The notes: generated from the sequence alone by a model not told the origin. DNA of 45,203 nucleotides from an uncultured bacterium (GCA_905214325.1 CAJMLT010000009.1:1-45203), one strand, 5' to 3'. Numbered from the stretch's first letter, positions 16,203-24,586 are shown. Program-made: numbers and translations.

Positions 16203-16856
16203 ATGGAGATAGCAATCGTCATCATCGTCATAGTTGTCGTGTTGGCCATCATTCTGATCGCCCTCTACAACAATCTCGTTCAGTTACGCAATCGCGTCGA
16301 TAATGCGTGGGCTCAGATCGATGTGCAGCTGCAACGTCGTTTGGATCTGATCCCCAATCTGGTCGAAACGGTCAAGGGGTATGCTGCGCACGAAAAGGGC
16401 ACGCTGCAAAACGTCACCGAAGCCCGAAGCGCCGTTATGAACGCCTCGACTCCCGAGGAGAAAATGGCTGCGGACAATATCCTTACGGGTACATTGAAAA
16501 GCCTGTTCGCGGTTTCCGAGGCCTACCCTGACCTCAAGGCGAACACGAATTTCCAGCAGTTGCAGGCCGAATTGTCCAATACCGAAGACAAGATCAGTTA
16601 TATGCGACAGAGCTACAACGATACGGTCATGATCTACAACAACGCCATCCAGACGTTCCCCGCGGTTCTGGTGGCGGGTATATTCGGTTTCGTCAAGCGT
16701 GAAAGCTTCGATGCCAATGCCGCCGCCTCTGCAGCTCCGGTCGTGTCTTTCGATCAGGGTAACGCCCCGCAGACTCCCACGGTCAACGTCGCTTCCGCGC
16801 CGACCGATGTGCCGGGCTCCCCGCATATCGAAGGGAATGACGTCCAGCCTCGATAA
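16203..16856 (+). CDS. lemA: LemA family membrane protein
   Basis: 217 aa. A single N-terminal span (about 3-24, IAIVIIVIVVVLAIILIALY) is followed by the LemA coiled-helical domain: NNLVQLRNRVDNAWAQIDVQLQRR, DLIPNLVETVKGYAAHE, then NTEDKISYMRQSYNDTVMIYN and the NAIQTFPAVLVAGIFGF block. The C-terminal 45 residues are Ala/Pro/Thr-rich and variable. The biochemical role of LemA is not established; in many bacteria the gene sits near a DUF2207 or TPM-domain protein, and here a DUF2207 gene lies 0.66 kb downstream after crcB and a tRNA. AAGGAGG precedes the ATG at 16203 closely. Confidence 0.94.
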   Translation: MEIAIVIIVIVVVLAIILIALYNNLVQLRNRVDNAWAQIDVQLQRRLDLIPNLVETVKGYAAHEKGTLQNVTEARSAVMNASTPEEKMAADNILTGTLKSLFAVSEAYPDLKANTNFQQLQAELSNTEDKISYMRQSYNDTVMIYNNAIQTFPAVLVAGIFGFVKRESFDANAAASAAPVVSFDQGNAPQTPTVNVASAPTDVPGSPHIEGNDVQPR

Positions 16857-16867
16857 GGTATCGGTTT

Positions 16868-16899
16868 CGGGCCTCCCTTCTTTCGACGGGGGAGGCCCG
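16868..16899 (+). terminator. GC-rich hairpin between lemA and crcB
   Basis: CGGGCCTCCC (16868-16877) pairs with GGGAGGCCCG (16890-16899). The stem is strong but is followed by TTACGCTG, not a T-run, and then by the crcB ribosome-binding site, so partial termination, processing or mRNA stabilisation is as likely as full termination. It does not match the fluoride riboswitch consensus. Confidence 0.45.
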
Positions 16900-16918
16900 T
16901 TACGCTGAAGGAGGAAGA

Positions 16919-17302
16919 GTGCTTAACGTTTTGATCGTCGGTTGCGGCGGCTTCATCGGCGCAGCCCTGCGTTATGGTGTCTCTCTTCTCATCAATGGCG
17001 TCTATCATGAGGCTTTTCCGTTGGCGACGATGCTCATCAATGTGGTGGGGTCGTTTCTCATCGGTTTCGCTTCGGTATTCTTCGTCGAGATGATGCCCGA
17101 TCGAAAGTCGCTGCTGTTGTTCGTTTCGACAGGCATCCTCGGTGGGTTCACGACGTTTTCGACGTTCAGTCTGGAGGCCTTCGGTCTTCTGGAGCAGGCC
17201 CGTTACGGTATGGCCGGTGCCTATATGGTGCTTTCCGTGCTGTCGTGCGTTCTGGGTGTTTTTCTGGGGTGCCTGTTGGCGAAAACGGTTTGTCTACATT
17301 GA
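16919..17302 (+). CDS. crcB: Fluoride ion channel FluC/CrcB
   Basis: 127 aa, four membrane spans, the standard size of a Fluc subunit that works as an antiparallel dual-topology dimer exporting fluoride. Seen: GGFIGAALRYGVS at the N-terminus, LATMLINVVGSFLIGF (the conserved Asn of the pore) and GILGGFTTFSTFSLE (the Phe box and Na+ site). Only one copy is present here, as expected for a homodimer. The start is GTG at 16919 with AAGGAGG four bases upstream. It follows lemA by 62 nt across a hairpin. Confidence 0.95.
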   Translation: MLNVLIVGCGGFIGAALRYGVSLLINGVYHEAFPLATMLINVVGSFLIGFASVFFVEMMPDRKSLLLFVSTGILGGFTTFSTFSLEAFGLLEQARYGMAGAYMVLSVLSCVLGVFLGCLLAKTVCLH

Positions 17303-17306
17303 GCTG

Positions 17307-17350
17307 AAAAATGAAATACCCCCTTTGAACAGGTGATATTCAAAGGGGGT
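17307..17350 (-). terminator. Terminator of tRNA-Ser(GCT)
   Basis: ACCCCCTTTGAA (17318... reading from the minus side) and TTCAAAGGGGGT form a 12-bp stem (17318-17329 with 17339-17350); on the minus strand it is followed by ATTTCATTTTTC. It also lies 15 nt after the crcB stop and may stop plus-strand transcription too. Confidence 0.82.
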
Positions 17351-17362
17351 ACGGTATTTCGG

Positions 17363-17453
17363 TGGCGGAGAGCTAGGGATTCGAACCCTAGATACGCTTT
17401 TGGCGTATACTCGCTTAGCAGGCGAGCACCTTCGGCCTCTCGGTCAGCTCTCC
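17363..17453 (-). tRNA. tRNA-Ser (anticodon GCT)
   Basis: Minus strand, 91 nt including encoded CCA. Acceptor GGAGAGC pairs with GCTCTCC, discriminator G. The anticodon arm is CTCGCCT-GCT-AAGCGAG, followed by a long variable arm (TATACGCCAAAAGCGTAT) typical of class II serine tRNAs. The T-arm is TAGGGTTCGAATCCCTA. It reads AGC/AGU. Confidence 0.97.
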
Positions 17454-17513
17454 AATTTAATACGCGGGTAAAGATGATAACGTGCTTGATCGCATCTTGC
17501 AAGGAGAAGAACG

Positions 17514-19547
17514 ATGCAAAACACAGTCGTTTTGAAAAAGGACACAAATCCGTCCGGTTCCGTTACCCTTCGGGCGGCATCGGATATACACGATGGGTCC
17601 TCTTCGAAACAGGTACGGATGACCTCGCTATTCTTTGCCGCCGTGCTGGCCGTGATGATAGGCATGCTGCTCATCACGTGGTCTCCTCAGACGGCGCACG
17701 CCCGATCCTACTCCATGCCCGAAGTCACCATCGATGCGACGGCTCAGTCAAACGGGGATCTTAATGTCGTCGAACAACGCACGTTCGATTTCGATGGTTC
17801 CTATACGGCGGTCTGGTGGAGTTTCGACAATCTTCCCTCGGGTGCCTATATCAAGGTCAACGGTGTCACCTTGCAGCAAGGCGGCATCACCACCACGCTT
17901 TCCTCCACGGCATTCAATCTCAAATGGCGCGACTCGGGTGGCCCGGGAACGACTTCCTATTCGCTCGATTCCCCTAAGAATACGGTTTACCTGTTCATGA
18001 ACGTCTCCGATGAACAGGTTACGGCTACGCTCGATTATACGGTCGTCGACGCCATCGCTCGTTATCAGGATACGAGTGAGCTTTACTGGCAGTTCGTCGG
18101 TGATGGCTGGGCGGAAGACTCGGATAACGTCACCATGAACCTCACGTTGCCCATTCCTCAGGGAACGGCAATCACTCCCGGAGAAACCATCCGCGCTTGG
18201 GGTCATGGCCCCCTTGACGCTACGGTGAAGATCAATGATAACGGTACCGTCACCTATACGGCTCCCTCGGTCGCCGCGGGTAGCTTCGCCGAAGCCCGCG
18301 TGCTGTTTCCCGCGTCATGGACAAGCGGTATAGCGGCCACCGATGCCAATGCCCACTTCAATACACAGCGTGTCGATTCCGTTTTGAGTGAAGAGCAATC
18401 CTGGTCCGACCAGGCCAACAACCGCCGAATCGTTGCTTTGGGCGCTTTGATCGCCACTATGATCATCGCTATTTTGGCCTGTCTTTGGGCTTTGTGGTCC
18501 TTCCGTCGTTACGGCAAGGAGCTGGAGCCGCAGTTCAAAGAGAAATACTGGCGTGATATCCCCGTCGAAGGCGAACACCCCGCCGTCGTGGGTCGTTTGT
18601 GTCGTTTCGACGCCGAAAGCAACAACGACCTGACGGCGACCATCATGCATCTGGTCAACGCGGGAGCCATACAGCTCAACAAGGGGTCGTATGACAAGCC
18701 CGGCTTGTTCGGGGGCACGAAGCCGCAGGAAGATTATTATCTCACGCGTGTCGAAAATCCGGTGACGCCGGTTGAAAACGAGATCGATCGCAAGGCGATG
18801 GAATTCCTTTTCGATGTCGTAGGTCAGGGTGAGGATTCCATCTGGATGACGTCGATTTCCCAGTTCGCCGAGAAGAACCCCGATGAATTCTCCCGAGCTC
18901 TCGATGAATGGCAGGGGTTGGTTTCCGCTCGCTCCATTCAGGGGGAGTATTTCGAGTCCTATTCTCAGGCGAAAAAGGGGCAGATGCTCGCCGTCGGTGT
19001 CGCGGTGTTCATTCTGTCGTTCGCCATCGGTTATTTCGCCAACAATTTCTTCGCCCTTCTGCCGGGTATCGTCAGCATGATCATTCTGATCGTCGTGAGT
19101 CGCTATATGGATCGGCGCACACAGAAGGGTGCCGATGCCTATGCGCGCTGCAAAGCGCTCGAACACTGGCTCACCGACTTCTCCGCTCTGAAGGAACGCC
19201 CGACGCTCGATATCAAGGTGTGGGGCGAATTCATGGTCTACGCCTATATCTTCGGCGTTGCGGAAGAGGTCATCAAGGAATTGCGTAACGCCGTACCGGA
19301 GATATTCGAAGATGATCCTATGACTGCGGGCTCGGTTTACTACGTGCCGTGGTGGGTCATGTATTCTTCGAGCTGGCATGGAAGCACCCTGCCCTCGTTC
19401 GATTCGGTGATGGACAATTCCATAGCAAACTCGATCAGTGCGATGAGTTCGGCTGCCGAGGGAAGCTTCTCCGACGCGGGCGGCTTCGGGGGCGGCTTCT
19501 CCGGAGGCGGAGGCGGCGGCTTCGGAGGTGGCGGCGGTGCCCGATAG
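17514..19547 (+). CDS. DUF2207 family membrane protein
   Basis: 677 aa. A basic N-terminus leads to a first span (about residues 38-58). The extracellular region (about 65-300) is beta-rich, beginning VTIDATAQSNGDLNVVEQRTF, which is the start of DUF2207. A span at about 308-330 is followed by a cytoplasmic part with the EHPAVVGRLCRFDAESNNDLTATIMHL helix seen in the family, and a double span at about 488-530 (LAVGVAVFILSFAIGYFA and FALLPGIVSMIILIV). The C-terminus is very Gly-rich (GGGFSGGGGGGFGGGGGAR). Such proteins often neighbour LemA and are thought to act at the membrane, but no activity is known. ATG 17514 has AAGGAG about nine bases upstream. Its end overlaps the next gene. Confidence 0.92.
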   Translation: MQNTVVLKKDTNPSGSVTLRAASDIHDGSSSKQVRMTSLFFAAVLAVMIGMLLITWSPQTAHARSYSMPEVTIDATAQSNGDLNVVEQRTFDFDGSYTAVWWSFDNLPSGAYIKVNGVTLQQGGITTTLSSTAFNLKWRDSGGPGTTSYSLDSPKNTVYLFMNVSDEQVTATLDYTVVDAIARYQDTSELYWQFVGDGWAEDSDNVTMNLTLPIPQGTAITPGETIRAWGHGPLDATVKINDNGTVTYTAPSVAAGSFAEARVLFPASWTSGIAATDANAHFNTQRVDSVLSEEQSWSDQANNRRIVALGALIATMIIAILACLWALWSFRRYGKELEPQFKEKYWRDIPVEGEHPAVVGRLCRFDAESNNDLTATIMHLVNAGAIQLNKGSYDKPGLFGGTKPQEDYYLTRVENPVTPVENEIDRKAMEFLFDVVGQGEDSIWMTSISQFAEKNPDEFSRALDEWQGLVSARSIQGEYFESYSQAKKGQMLAVGVAVFILSFAIGYFANNFFALLPGIVSMIILIVVSRYMDRRTQKGADAYARCKALEHWLTDFSALKERPTLDIKVWGEFMVYAYIFGVAEEVIKELRNAVPEIFEDDPMTAGSVYYVPWWVMYSSSWHGSTLPSFDSVMDNSIANSISAMSSAAEGSFSDAGGFGGGFSGGGGGGFGGGGGAR

Positions 19548-20484
19548 GGTTTCGACGCGCTCGGATTCACGACCGCAATGGGTTTACAAGGCACTTCTTC
19601 TGGCGGCCCCCGTTATATGGGGGGTCTCCTTCGTTTTCATGAAGAACTCCGTCGACGTGTTGGGGCCCGCCACCTTGATCGGTGTGCGTTTTCTCCTTTC
19701 GGCGGTACTCATGTTGGCGTGCTTCGGCAAGCGGATACGGCGTTCGCTCGATAAGGATCATCTCAAAACCGGTGTGGTGCTGGGGGTATTCATGTTTCTC
19801 GCCTTCTGGACGCAGACCATCGGCATCACCGACACGACTCCGGGGAAGAACGCGTTTCTCACCGCTTCCTATGTGGTGTTCGTCCCCTTCGTTTTTTGGC
19901 TCATCAGTCTACGCAAGCCGGGATTGCTCAATATCGTTGCGGCCTTCATCTGTCTTGCCGGCATCGGGCTCGTGTCTCTCAATGGCGATCTCTCCATCGG
20001 CTACGGGGATGCGATGACGCTCGTCTGCGCGGTTTTATTCGCGTTCCATATCGCCTTTTTGGGAAAGTATGCTTTCGGGCGCGATATATACACGTTGGCG
20101 TTCATGCAGTTTCTGGTCGCGGGGGTTTTGGGGTTGCTGTTGGGTCTTCCTACCGAAGCGCTCCCTCGGGCCGATCTGATAACTCCCGACTTTCTGGGGC
20201 AGATGGCTTACCTGGTCATCGGAGCCAGCTTTCTCGCTCTTCTGTTTCAGAATATCGGGCAGGCCCATGTGCCCCCTTCCCAAGCATCGATATTCTTGAG
20301 CTTGGAAGCGGTTTTCGGCGTGGTGTTTTCCGTTCTTCTCTACGGGGAGGAGATGAGTGTGAAGCTCGTTTCGGGTTTCGTTCTCATTTTCGTGGCGATC
20401 TTCATCAATGAAGTCGTTGCGCCGAAGCTGTTTGTCAAACGTGTTATAGTTGCACACGGTAGACAAACGCGTGACAAGGATTGA
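19537..20484 (+). CDS. EamA-family (DMT superfamily) transporter
   Basis: About 315 aa with ten predicted membrane spans arranged as two five-span EamA repeats: the first starts ALLLAAPVIWGVSFVFMKNS, the second with YGDAMTLVCAVLFAFHIAF. WGVSFVFMK near the N-terminus and PPSQASIFLSLEAVFGVVFSVLLYGE near the C-terminus are DMT signatures. These proteins export metabolites such as amino acids or purines; the substrate cannot be told from sequence. Start candidates are GTG 19528 and GTG 19537; the latter is spaced eight bases from GGAGG and is preferred, although the GGAGG is also part of the Gly-rich tail codons of the overlapping DUF2207 gene. The next gene starts 4 nt after its stop. Confidence 0.9.
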   Translation: MPDRVSTRSDSRPQWVYKALLLAAPVIWGVSFVFMKNSVDVLGPATLIGVRFLLSAVLMLACFGKRIRRSLDKDHLKTGVVLGVFMFLAFWTQTIGITDTTPGKNAFLTASYVVFVPFVFWLISLRKPGLLNIVAAFICLAGIGLVSLNGDLSIGYGDAMTLVCAVLFAFHIAFLGKYAFGRDIYTLAFMQFLVAGVLGLLLGLPTEALPRADLITPDFLGQMAYLVIGASFLALLFQNIGQAHVPPSQASIFLSLEAVFGVVFSVLLYGEEMSVKLVSGFVLIFVAIFINEVVAPKLFVKRVIVAHGRQTRDKD

Positions 20485-20488
20485 TCTT

Positions 20489-21007
20489 ATGTTGAACAAC
20501 ACATCGAATATCATTCTCATCGGAATGCCCGGCGCGGGTAAATCGACATTGGGCGTTGTTTTGGCCAAGATCCTCAATTACGCATTCATCGATGCCGATC
20601 TTCTGATTCAAAGCCAGTGCGACAAAACCCTCCAGAAAATCATCGATGCCATGGGCCCCGATGGCTTCATCGAAGTCGAGAACGAAGTGTTGCGTACGCT
20701 CGTCGCCGACCGAAGCGTCATCGCCACGGGTGGTTCGGCGGTGTATTCGGAAGAGGCCATGAATCACCTTTCCTCCATCGGTACGGTGGTATATCTCAAA
20801 GTGTCCTACGAAGAATTGGAAAACCGTCTCGGGGGCTTGCATGAGCGTGGTGTCGTCATGAAGAACGGTATGAGCATGAGCTTGAGCGACCTCTACGATG
20901 AGCGTAGCCCGCTGTATGACAAGTACGCCGAAGTCACCATCGACATCGATGGTCTTTCCGTGCGCGACGCGGCTCGTCGCGTGGTCGATCAGCTATCCCT
21001 GCGCTAG
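20489..21007 (+). CDS. Shikimate kinase-like P-loop kinase with altered substrate site
   Basis: 172 aa from ATG 20489, with AAGGA eight bases upstream; the longer frame from TTG 20450 overlaps the preceding gene. P-loop GMPGAGKST, then FIDADLLIQ (the Asp that contacts shikimate), a LID-like segment GGLHERGVVM and the ERSPLYDKYAE block (R(N/S)PLY). Two positions that bind shikimate in AroK differ: the Arg of GFRDREE is Ile in GFIEVENEV, and the GGG turn is GGS (ATGGSAVYS). The protein is therefore in the shikimate-kinase fold family, but the substrate may not be shikimate. It follows the EamA gene by 4 nt, so the two are probably cotranscribed and the pair may share a metabolite. Confidence 0.75.
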   Translation: MLNNTSNIILIGMPGAGKSTLGVVLAKILNYAFIDADLLIQSQCDKTLQKIIDAMGPDGFIEVENEVLRTLVADRSVIATGGSAVYSEEAMNHLSSIGTVVYLKVSYEELENRLGGLHERGVVMKNGMSMSLSDLYDERSPLYDKYAEVTIDIDGLSVRDAARRVVDQLSLR

Positions 21008-21075
21008 ACGCTTCGCCGTTCGAGGCGAAAATCATTCATCGACTTTCCGGCTTTCGTCGCGTTTGACGCGCGATG

Positions 21076-21483
21076 TCAGGCGATGGTGATCCGTCGTTCA
21101 CTGCCGTCGATATCGGCGATCTTGGCCTGACCCTCCTCAAGGGAGAAGAAGGTGAGTCGGGGATCGTCGGGTCCCTCGTAGGTTTCCCCCAGCCCCGTCA
21201 TATGCTGATATCCGATGAGACGGGTGTCTTCGCTGACACCATCTTCCATTCCGGCCTTGCCGGTGACGACGATCCAGCCATGACCGGGATTCCATCCGGA
21301 AAGCTCGAATTTGGGGTTTGCCTGCAACTGTTCGTAAACATCTTTATCCGTGGCGGTGCAAAACCAGATTTTGCCGTTATCGATTGCGGCGAAACTGAAG
21401 GGTCGCACACGTGGCTGATCACCTTCGCAGGTTGCAAGGTACCAAGCGGGGATGGAGGTGAGATAGTCGATGATTTCGTCCAT
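21076..21483 (-). CDS. Pyridoxamine 5'-phosphate oxidase-fold flavoprotein
   Basis: 135 aa. MDEIIDYLTSIPAWYLATCEGDQPRVRPF and the following SFAAIDNGKIWFCTAT form the split-barrel N-terminal strands of the PNPOx/FMN-binding family; DVYEQLQANPKFELS is the usual helix after it. Members bind FMN or F420 and include general reductases, so the precise reaction is open. The ATG at 21483 follows GGAAAGGAACACCC; upstream in-frame residues to 21600 run back into ecfT and lack a ribosome-binding site. It is the last gene after ecfT (28 nt gap) of the FMN-riboswitch operon, so its expression likely falls when FMN is plentiful. No terminator is obvious downstream, where it faces the kinase gene. Confidence 0.82.
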   Translation of the reverse strand: MDEIIDYLTSIPAWYLATCEGDQPRVRPFSFAAIDNGKIWFCTATDKDVYEQLQANPKFELSGWNPGHGWIVVTGKAGMEDGVSEDTRLIGYQHMTGLGETYEGPDDPRLTFFSLEEGQAKIADIDGSERRITIA

Positions 21484-21511
21484 GGGTGTTCCTTTCCGGA
21501 TGATGGTTTCT

Positions 21512-22321
21512 TCAGATGAGAGACATGATGATGTTGGTGGCGACAACGGCTCCGAGGGCGGCCAGCAGATAGATGAGCCCCCACAGATCGCGACGTGCAT
21601 ACTGCAGATCCTTCAGTCTCGAACGCCCCGTACCGCCATGGTAGCAGCGGGCGTCCATGCCGAGCGAAAGGGTTTCGGCATGACGGAAGGCGCTGGTGAA
21701 TAGGGGAACGATGAGGGATGTCATCATGGCAAGCGAGCCTTTGGGGCTACTGGAGAAGTTCGCCCCTCGACTGATCTGAGCCCGATAGATGGTTTGCAAC
21801 TCGATTGCGAATTGGGGGAGGAAGCGCAGGGCGATACCCATCATCATCGATAATTCGTGAGCGGGGACACCGATGCGCCTGAGGGGCTGGAGTAGCCTTT
21901 CGAATCCGTCGGTGATATCGAGGGTCGTCGTGGCTAAAGTGAGAAGGCTCATCCCCAGGAGAAGCAGGGTGAGACGGATAGCGATGAAGACGGCCTGCTC
22001 TATACCTTTTTGGCTGATACAGATGATCCAGAACTGAAAGTAGACATCGCCACCCTGAACGAAGAATACATTGAGCAGCGCGGTGAGGATAACCAGAAAA
22101 GCGAGGGGAGCTATGGAGATGAACGCCTGGCGCAGTGAGATGCGCGAAAAGGCGAACATACCGAAGGTGAAGACCGCTGCCACCGCAAGAGCCACGTAGG
22201 ATTGGGCTGAAAACACGACCACCATGAACAGCAGGGAAAGCAAAAGCTTCGCACGGGGGTCCATACGGTGAACGGGGGAGTCCTTGGAAAGATAGCGGCC
22301 GAAGATCGTTTGGATACTCAT
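21512..22321 (-). CDS. ecfT: ECF transporter transmembrane component EcfT
   Basis: 269 aa integral membrane subunit that links the substrate-binding S component to the two ATPases. FGRYLSKDSPVHRMDPRAKLLL is the classic N-terminal EcfT sequence; five or six spans follow, and the cytoplasmic coupling helices are represented by IYRAQISRGANF and SLGMDARCYHGGTGR. The start at ATG 22321 overlaps nothing but lies 5 nt past the ecfA2 stop; an in-frame GTG at 22333 would overlap ecfA2. The order S-A1-A2-T is complete, so this operon can form a dedicated transporter. EcfT is also shared with other S components in many Gram-positives. Confidence 0.94.
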   Translation of the reverse strand: MSIQTIFGRYLSKDSPVHRMDPRAKLLLSLLFMVVVFSAQSYVALAVAAVFTFGMFAFSRISLRQAFISIAPLAFLVILTALLNVFFVQGGDVYFQFWIICISQKGIEQAVFIAIRLTLLLLGMSLLTLATTTLDITDGFERLLQPLRRIGVPAHELSMMMGIALRFLPQFAIELQTIYRAQISRGANFSSSPKGSLAMMTSLIVPLFTSAFRHAETLSLGMDARCYHGGTGRSRLKDLQYARRDLWGLIYLLAALGAVVATNIIMSLI

Positions 22322-22325
22322 GGTT

Positions 22326-23195
22326 TCAGGCACCCTTGATCAACGAGGCCAGCGCATCGGCGAGGGATTCGGGGGAGTAGAGCGCTTCAGGCAGGGCCAT
22401 TCCCTTTTCCCGAAGCTCATTGGCCATGCGTTGGGCGTGGGGAACCCCCAGACCGATGGAACGGAGGTCGGCTGCATGGGCGAATACCTCTTCGGGTGTT
22501 CCCAAGCCGGCAATCCGTCCTTTATTGAGGACCATGACGCGATCGGCCAAGCGGGCGATGTCGTTCATGTTGTGGGAGACCATGATGATGGTGAGCCCCG
22601 AGCGATGAAGTCCGTCTATCAGATCGATGAAGTCTTTGCGTGAGGCGGGGTCGAGGCCGGCTACCGGTTCGTCTAAAACGAGAACGCTCGGCTGCATGGC
22701 CAAAACTCCGGCAAAGGCGACGCGTCGTTGTTGCCCCCCGGACAATTCGAAAGGGGAAACGTCGCGGAGTTCTTCGAAGGAGAGGTCGACCGAACGAAGG
22801 GCGTTGCGGACGCGTTCGTCCACTTCGGCGCCGTTCAGCCCGAGATTGCGTGGTCCGAACGCCACATCCTCGAATACCGTTGCGGCGAAAAGTTGATGCT
22901 CGGGGTACTGGAATACGAGCCCGATGTCGCCGCGGGCCTCGATCGCGTTCTTCTTTTCCGTGAGGTCCTTGCCGTTCCAGAGCACCCGTCCCTCGGTGGG
23001 ATGGATGAGGCCGTTGAGATGCTGGGTGAGCGTCGATTTGCCCGAACCCGTGTGTCCGGCGATGGCGAGAAATTCACCTTCCCTCACCGTGAACGTCACA
23101 TCCTGCAAGGCGTACTTCGGCGTTTCGCCTGCCTTGATCTGGCGTTTGGAAGGAGGATTGTAGGAAAAGCTCACGCTCTCGAAGCTAATCGGCAT
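22326..23195 (-). CDS. ecfA2: ECF transporter ATPase EcfA2
   Basis: 289 aa ABC ATPase. Walker A GHTGSGKST, Q-loop LVFQYPEHQLF, signature LSGGQQRRVAFAGVLA, Walker B VLVLDEPVAGLDP and switch His in MVSHNMNDIARL are all intact. The N-terminal insertion (NPPSKRQIKAGETPKYALQ) and the C-terminal EALYSPESLADALASLIKG helix fit the second ATPase of group II ECF systems. ATG 23195 follows GGAGGAACT. It overlaps ecfA1 by 25 nt, so translation is coupled. Confidence 0.95.
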   Translation of the reverse strand: MPISFESVSFSYNPPSKRQIKAGETPKYALQDVTFTVREGEFLAIAGHTGSGKSTLTQHLNGLIHPTEGRVLWNGKDLTEKKNAIEARGDIGLVFQYPEHQLFAATVFEDVAFGPRNLGLNGAEVDERVRNALRSVDLSFEELRDVSPFELSGGQQRRVAFAGVLAMQPSVLVLDEPVAGLDPASRKDFIDLIDGLHRSGLTIIMVSHNMNDIARLADRVMVLNKGRIAGLGTPEEVFAHAADLRSIGLGVPHAQRMANELREKGMALPEALYSPESLADALASLIKGA

Positions 23196-23992
23196 AGTTC
23201 CTCCTTCAGCGATTCGGTTTCGATATGGGTGCCGATGTCGACACCGTGATCCTGTAGCAGCCGGGATAGCTGTGCTGCGAAAGGTACATCTAAGTTGAGG
23301 TCGCGCAGACGGTCATCTTGAGTGAGAACCTCTTCGGGGGTTCCGTCGAGAACGCAGCGGCCTTTTTCCAGGACGATCACCCGATCGGCCTGAGCGGCCT
23401 CTTCCATGAAGTGGGTGATCATGACGATGGTCATACCCTGTCCGTGTAGTTCTTTACATACGCGCATGAGTCCGCGCCGACCGCGGGGGTCGAGCATGGC
23501 GGATGCCTCGTCGAGAATGAGAATGCGGGGCTTCATGGCCAAGACTCCGGCGATGGCGACGCGCTGCTTCTGACCTCCCGACAAGGCGGTCGTTTCCCGC
23601 AATTCGTAGCCCGAAAGGCCCACTTGGGAAAGAGCTTCTTCCACGCGTTCGCGTAATTCCGGGTTGGCTATGCCGAGGTTTTCAGGCCCGAAGGCGACAT
23701 CGTTTTCCACCAGACTCGCCACCAGTTGATCGTCGGGGTTCTGGAATACCGCTCCCGCGTTACTGCGGATGAGGAAAAGGTTTTCGGCATCGGCGGTGTC
23801 GAGTCCATGGGTCGTGACGACACCGGTATCGGGCAGGAGCAGGGCGTTGATCAATTTGGAAAAGGTCGACTTTCCGGATCCGTTGGCGCCGAGCACGCAG
23901 ACGAACTGTCCTTCATCGATGGTGAGATCGATATCGGAAAGGACATAATTCGTTCCCGTGTACGTGAATGAGACGTCGTCGAAGGTGATCAT
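23171..23992 (-). CDS. ecfA1: ECF transporter ATPase EcfA1
   Basis: 273 aa ABC ATPase pairing with EcfA2. Walker A GANGSGKST, Q-loop AVFQNPDDQLVASLVENDVAFGPENLG (the typical ECF sequence), signature LSGGQKQRVAIAGVLA, Walker B ILILDEASAMLDP (Glu to act as catalytic base is present) and switch His in MITHFMEEAAQ. It starts 6 nt after the S-component stop. The pair of distinct ATPases is the hallmark of ECF importers. Confidence 0.95.
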   Translation of the reverse strand: MITFDDVSFTYTGTNYVLSDIDLTIDEGQFVCVLGANGSGKSTFSKLINALLLPDTGVVTTHGLDTADAENLFLIRSNAGAVFQNPDDQLVASLVENDVAFGPENLGIANPELRERVEEALSQVGLSGYELRETTALSGGQKQRVAIAGVLAMKPRILILDEASAMLDPRGRRGLMRVCKELHGQGMTIVMITHFMEEAAQADRVIVLEKGRCVLDGTPEEVLTQDDRLRDLNLDVPFAAQLSRLLQDHGVDIGTHIETESLKEELCRLASRA

Positions 23993-23998
23993 GGAAGT

Positions 23999-24586
23999 CT
24001 AGATACCCTTCGTCTGGTCTTTCTTGGGAGTGATGACGTTGGAGATGGATTTGTAGATGATGAGGGTCAAAACCGAATTCAGCAATCCTTTAAGCAGATT
24101 GAAGGGAATCAGAATGGGGATGATCATGGCGATGACCGCATCCAAGGGAACACCCAACCAAGCGGGAGTGAGGATGAGGTTGCCCACGACCGCGGCTGCG
24201 ACGCCGGCTATCGTGGAGAGCACCAAGCCGAGGATGGCCCAGCCGAACGAGCGTTTCCGCTTGTAGATGAGAGCGGCGGGCAGCACGAAGCAGGTGACGA
24301 TGAGGATGTTCATGAGGGCACCCGTGAAGTCAGCCATGAGAAGACCGTGGATGACCGCCGTGACGATGCCGACCGCGATGCCGCCGGCGGGCCCGTAGGC
24401 GAAACCGGCCACCATGGCGGGCATGTTCGATGCGTCGAATTTCAGCCAGGTGACTCCCGGCAGCAGGGGGAACTCGACGAAGGAGAGTAAAACGCCGATG
24501 GCACACATGAGAGCCATGGTGACCAGCTGGCGGGTGCTCCAGATATTCGAATTGCCTTGAGAGGGTTTTTCTGCGCGTGCAGACAT
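23999..24586 (-). CDS. ribU: ECF transporter S component, riboflavin-specific (RibU-type)
   Basis: 195 aa with six predicted spans. After a polar N-terminus the first span reads LVTMALMCAIGVLLSFVEFP, then TWLKFDASNMPAMVAGFAYGP, which corresponds to the PFLKxDxSDxPAxxxGFxFGP region of RibU, and GIVTAVIHGLL. Substrate assignment to riboflavin rests on this match and, more strongly, on the FMN riboswitch that ends at its ribosome-binding site. ATG 24586 is preceded by AGGAGG six bases away; the frame further upstream to 24739 is the riboswitch itself. With ecfA1-ecfA2-ecfT it forms the importer that supplies riboflavin for FMN and FAD. No riboflavin biosynthesis genes are in the window. Confidence 0.93.
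   Translation of the reverse strand: MSARAEKPSQGNSNIWSTRQLVTMALMCAIGVLLSFVEFPLLPGVTWLKFDASNMPAMVAGFAYGPAGGIAVGIVTAVIHGLLMADFTGALMNILIVTCFVLPAALIYKRKRSFGWAILGLVLSTIAGVAAAVVGNLILTPAWLGVPLDAVIAMIIPILIPFNLLKGLLNSVLTLIIYKSISNVITPKKDQTKGI

Noticed and set aside
16860..16918. Possible fluoride riboswitch before crcB
   Set aside because: The conserved GGNGAUGG and CUGAUGAC-type segments are absent; only a GC-rich hairpin is there.
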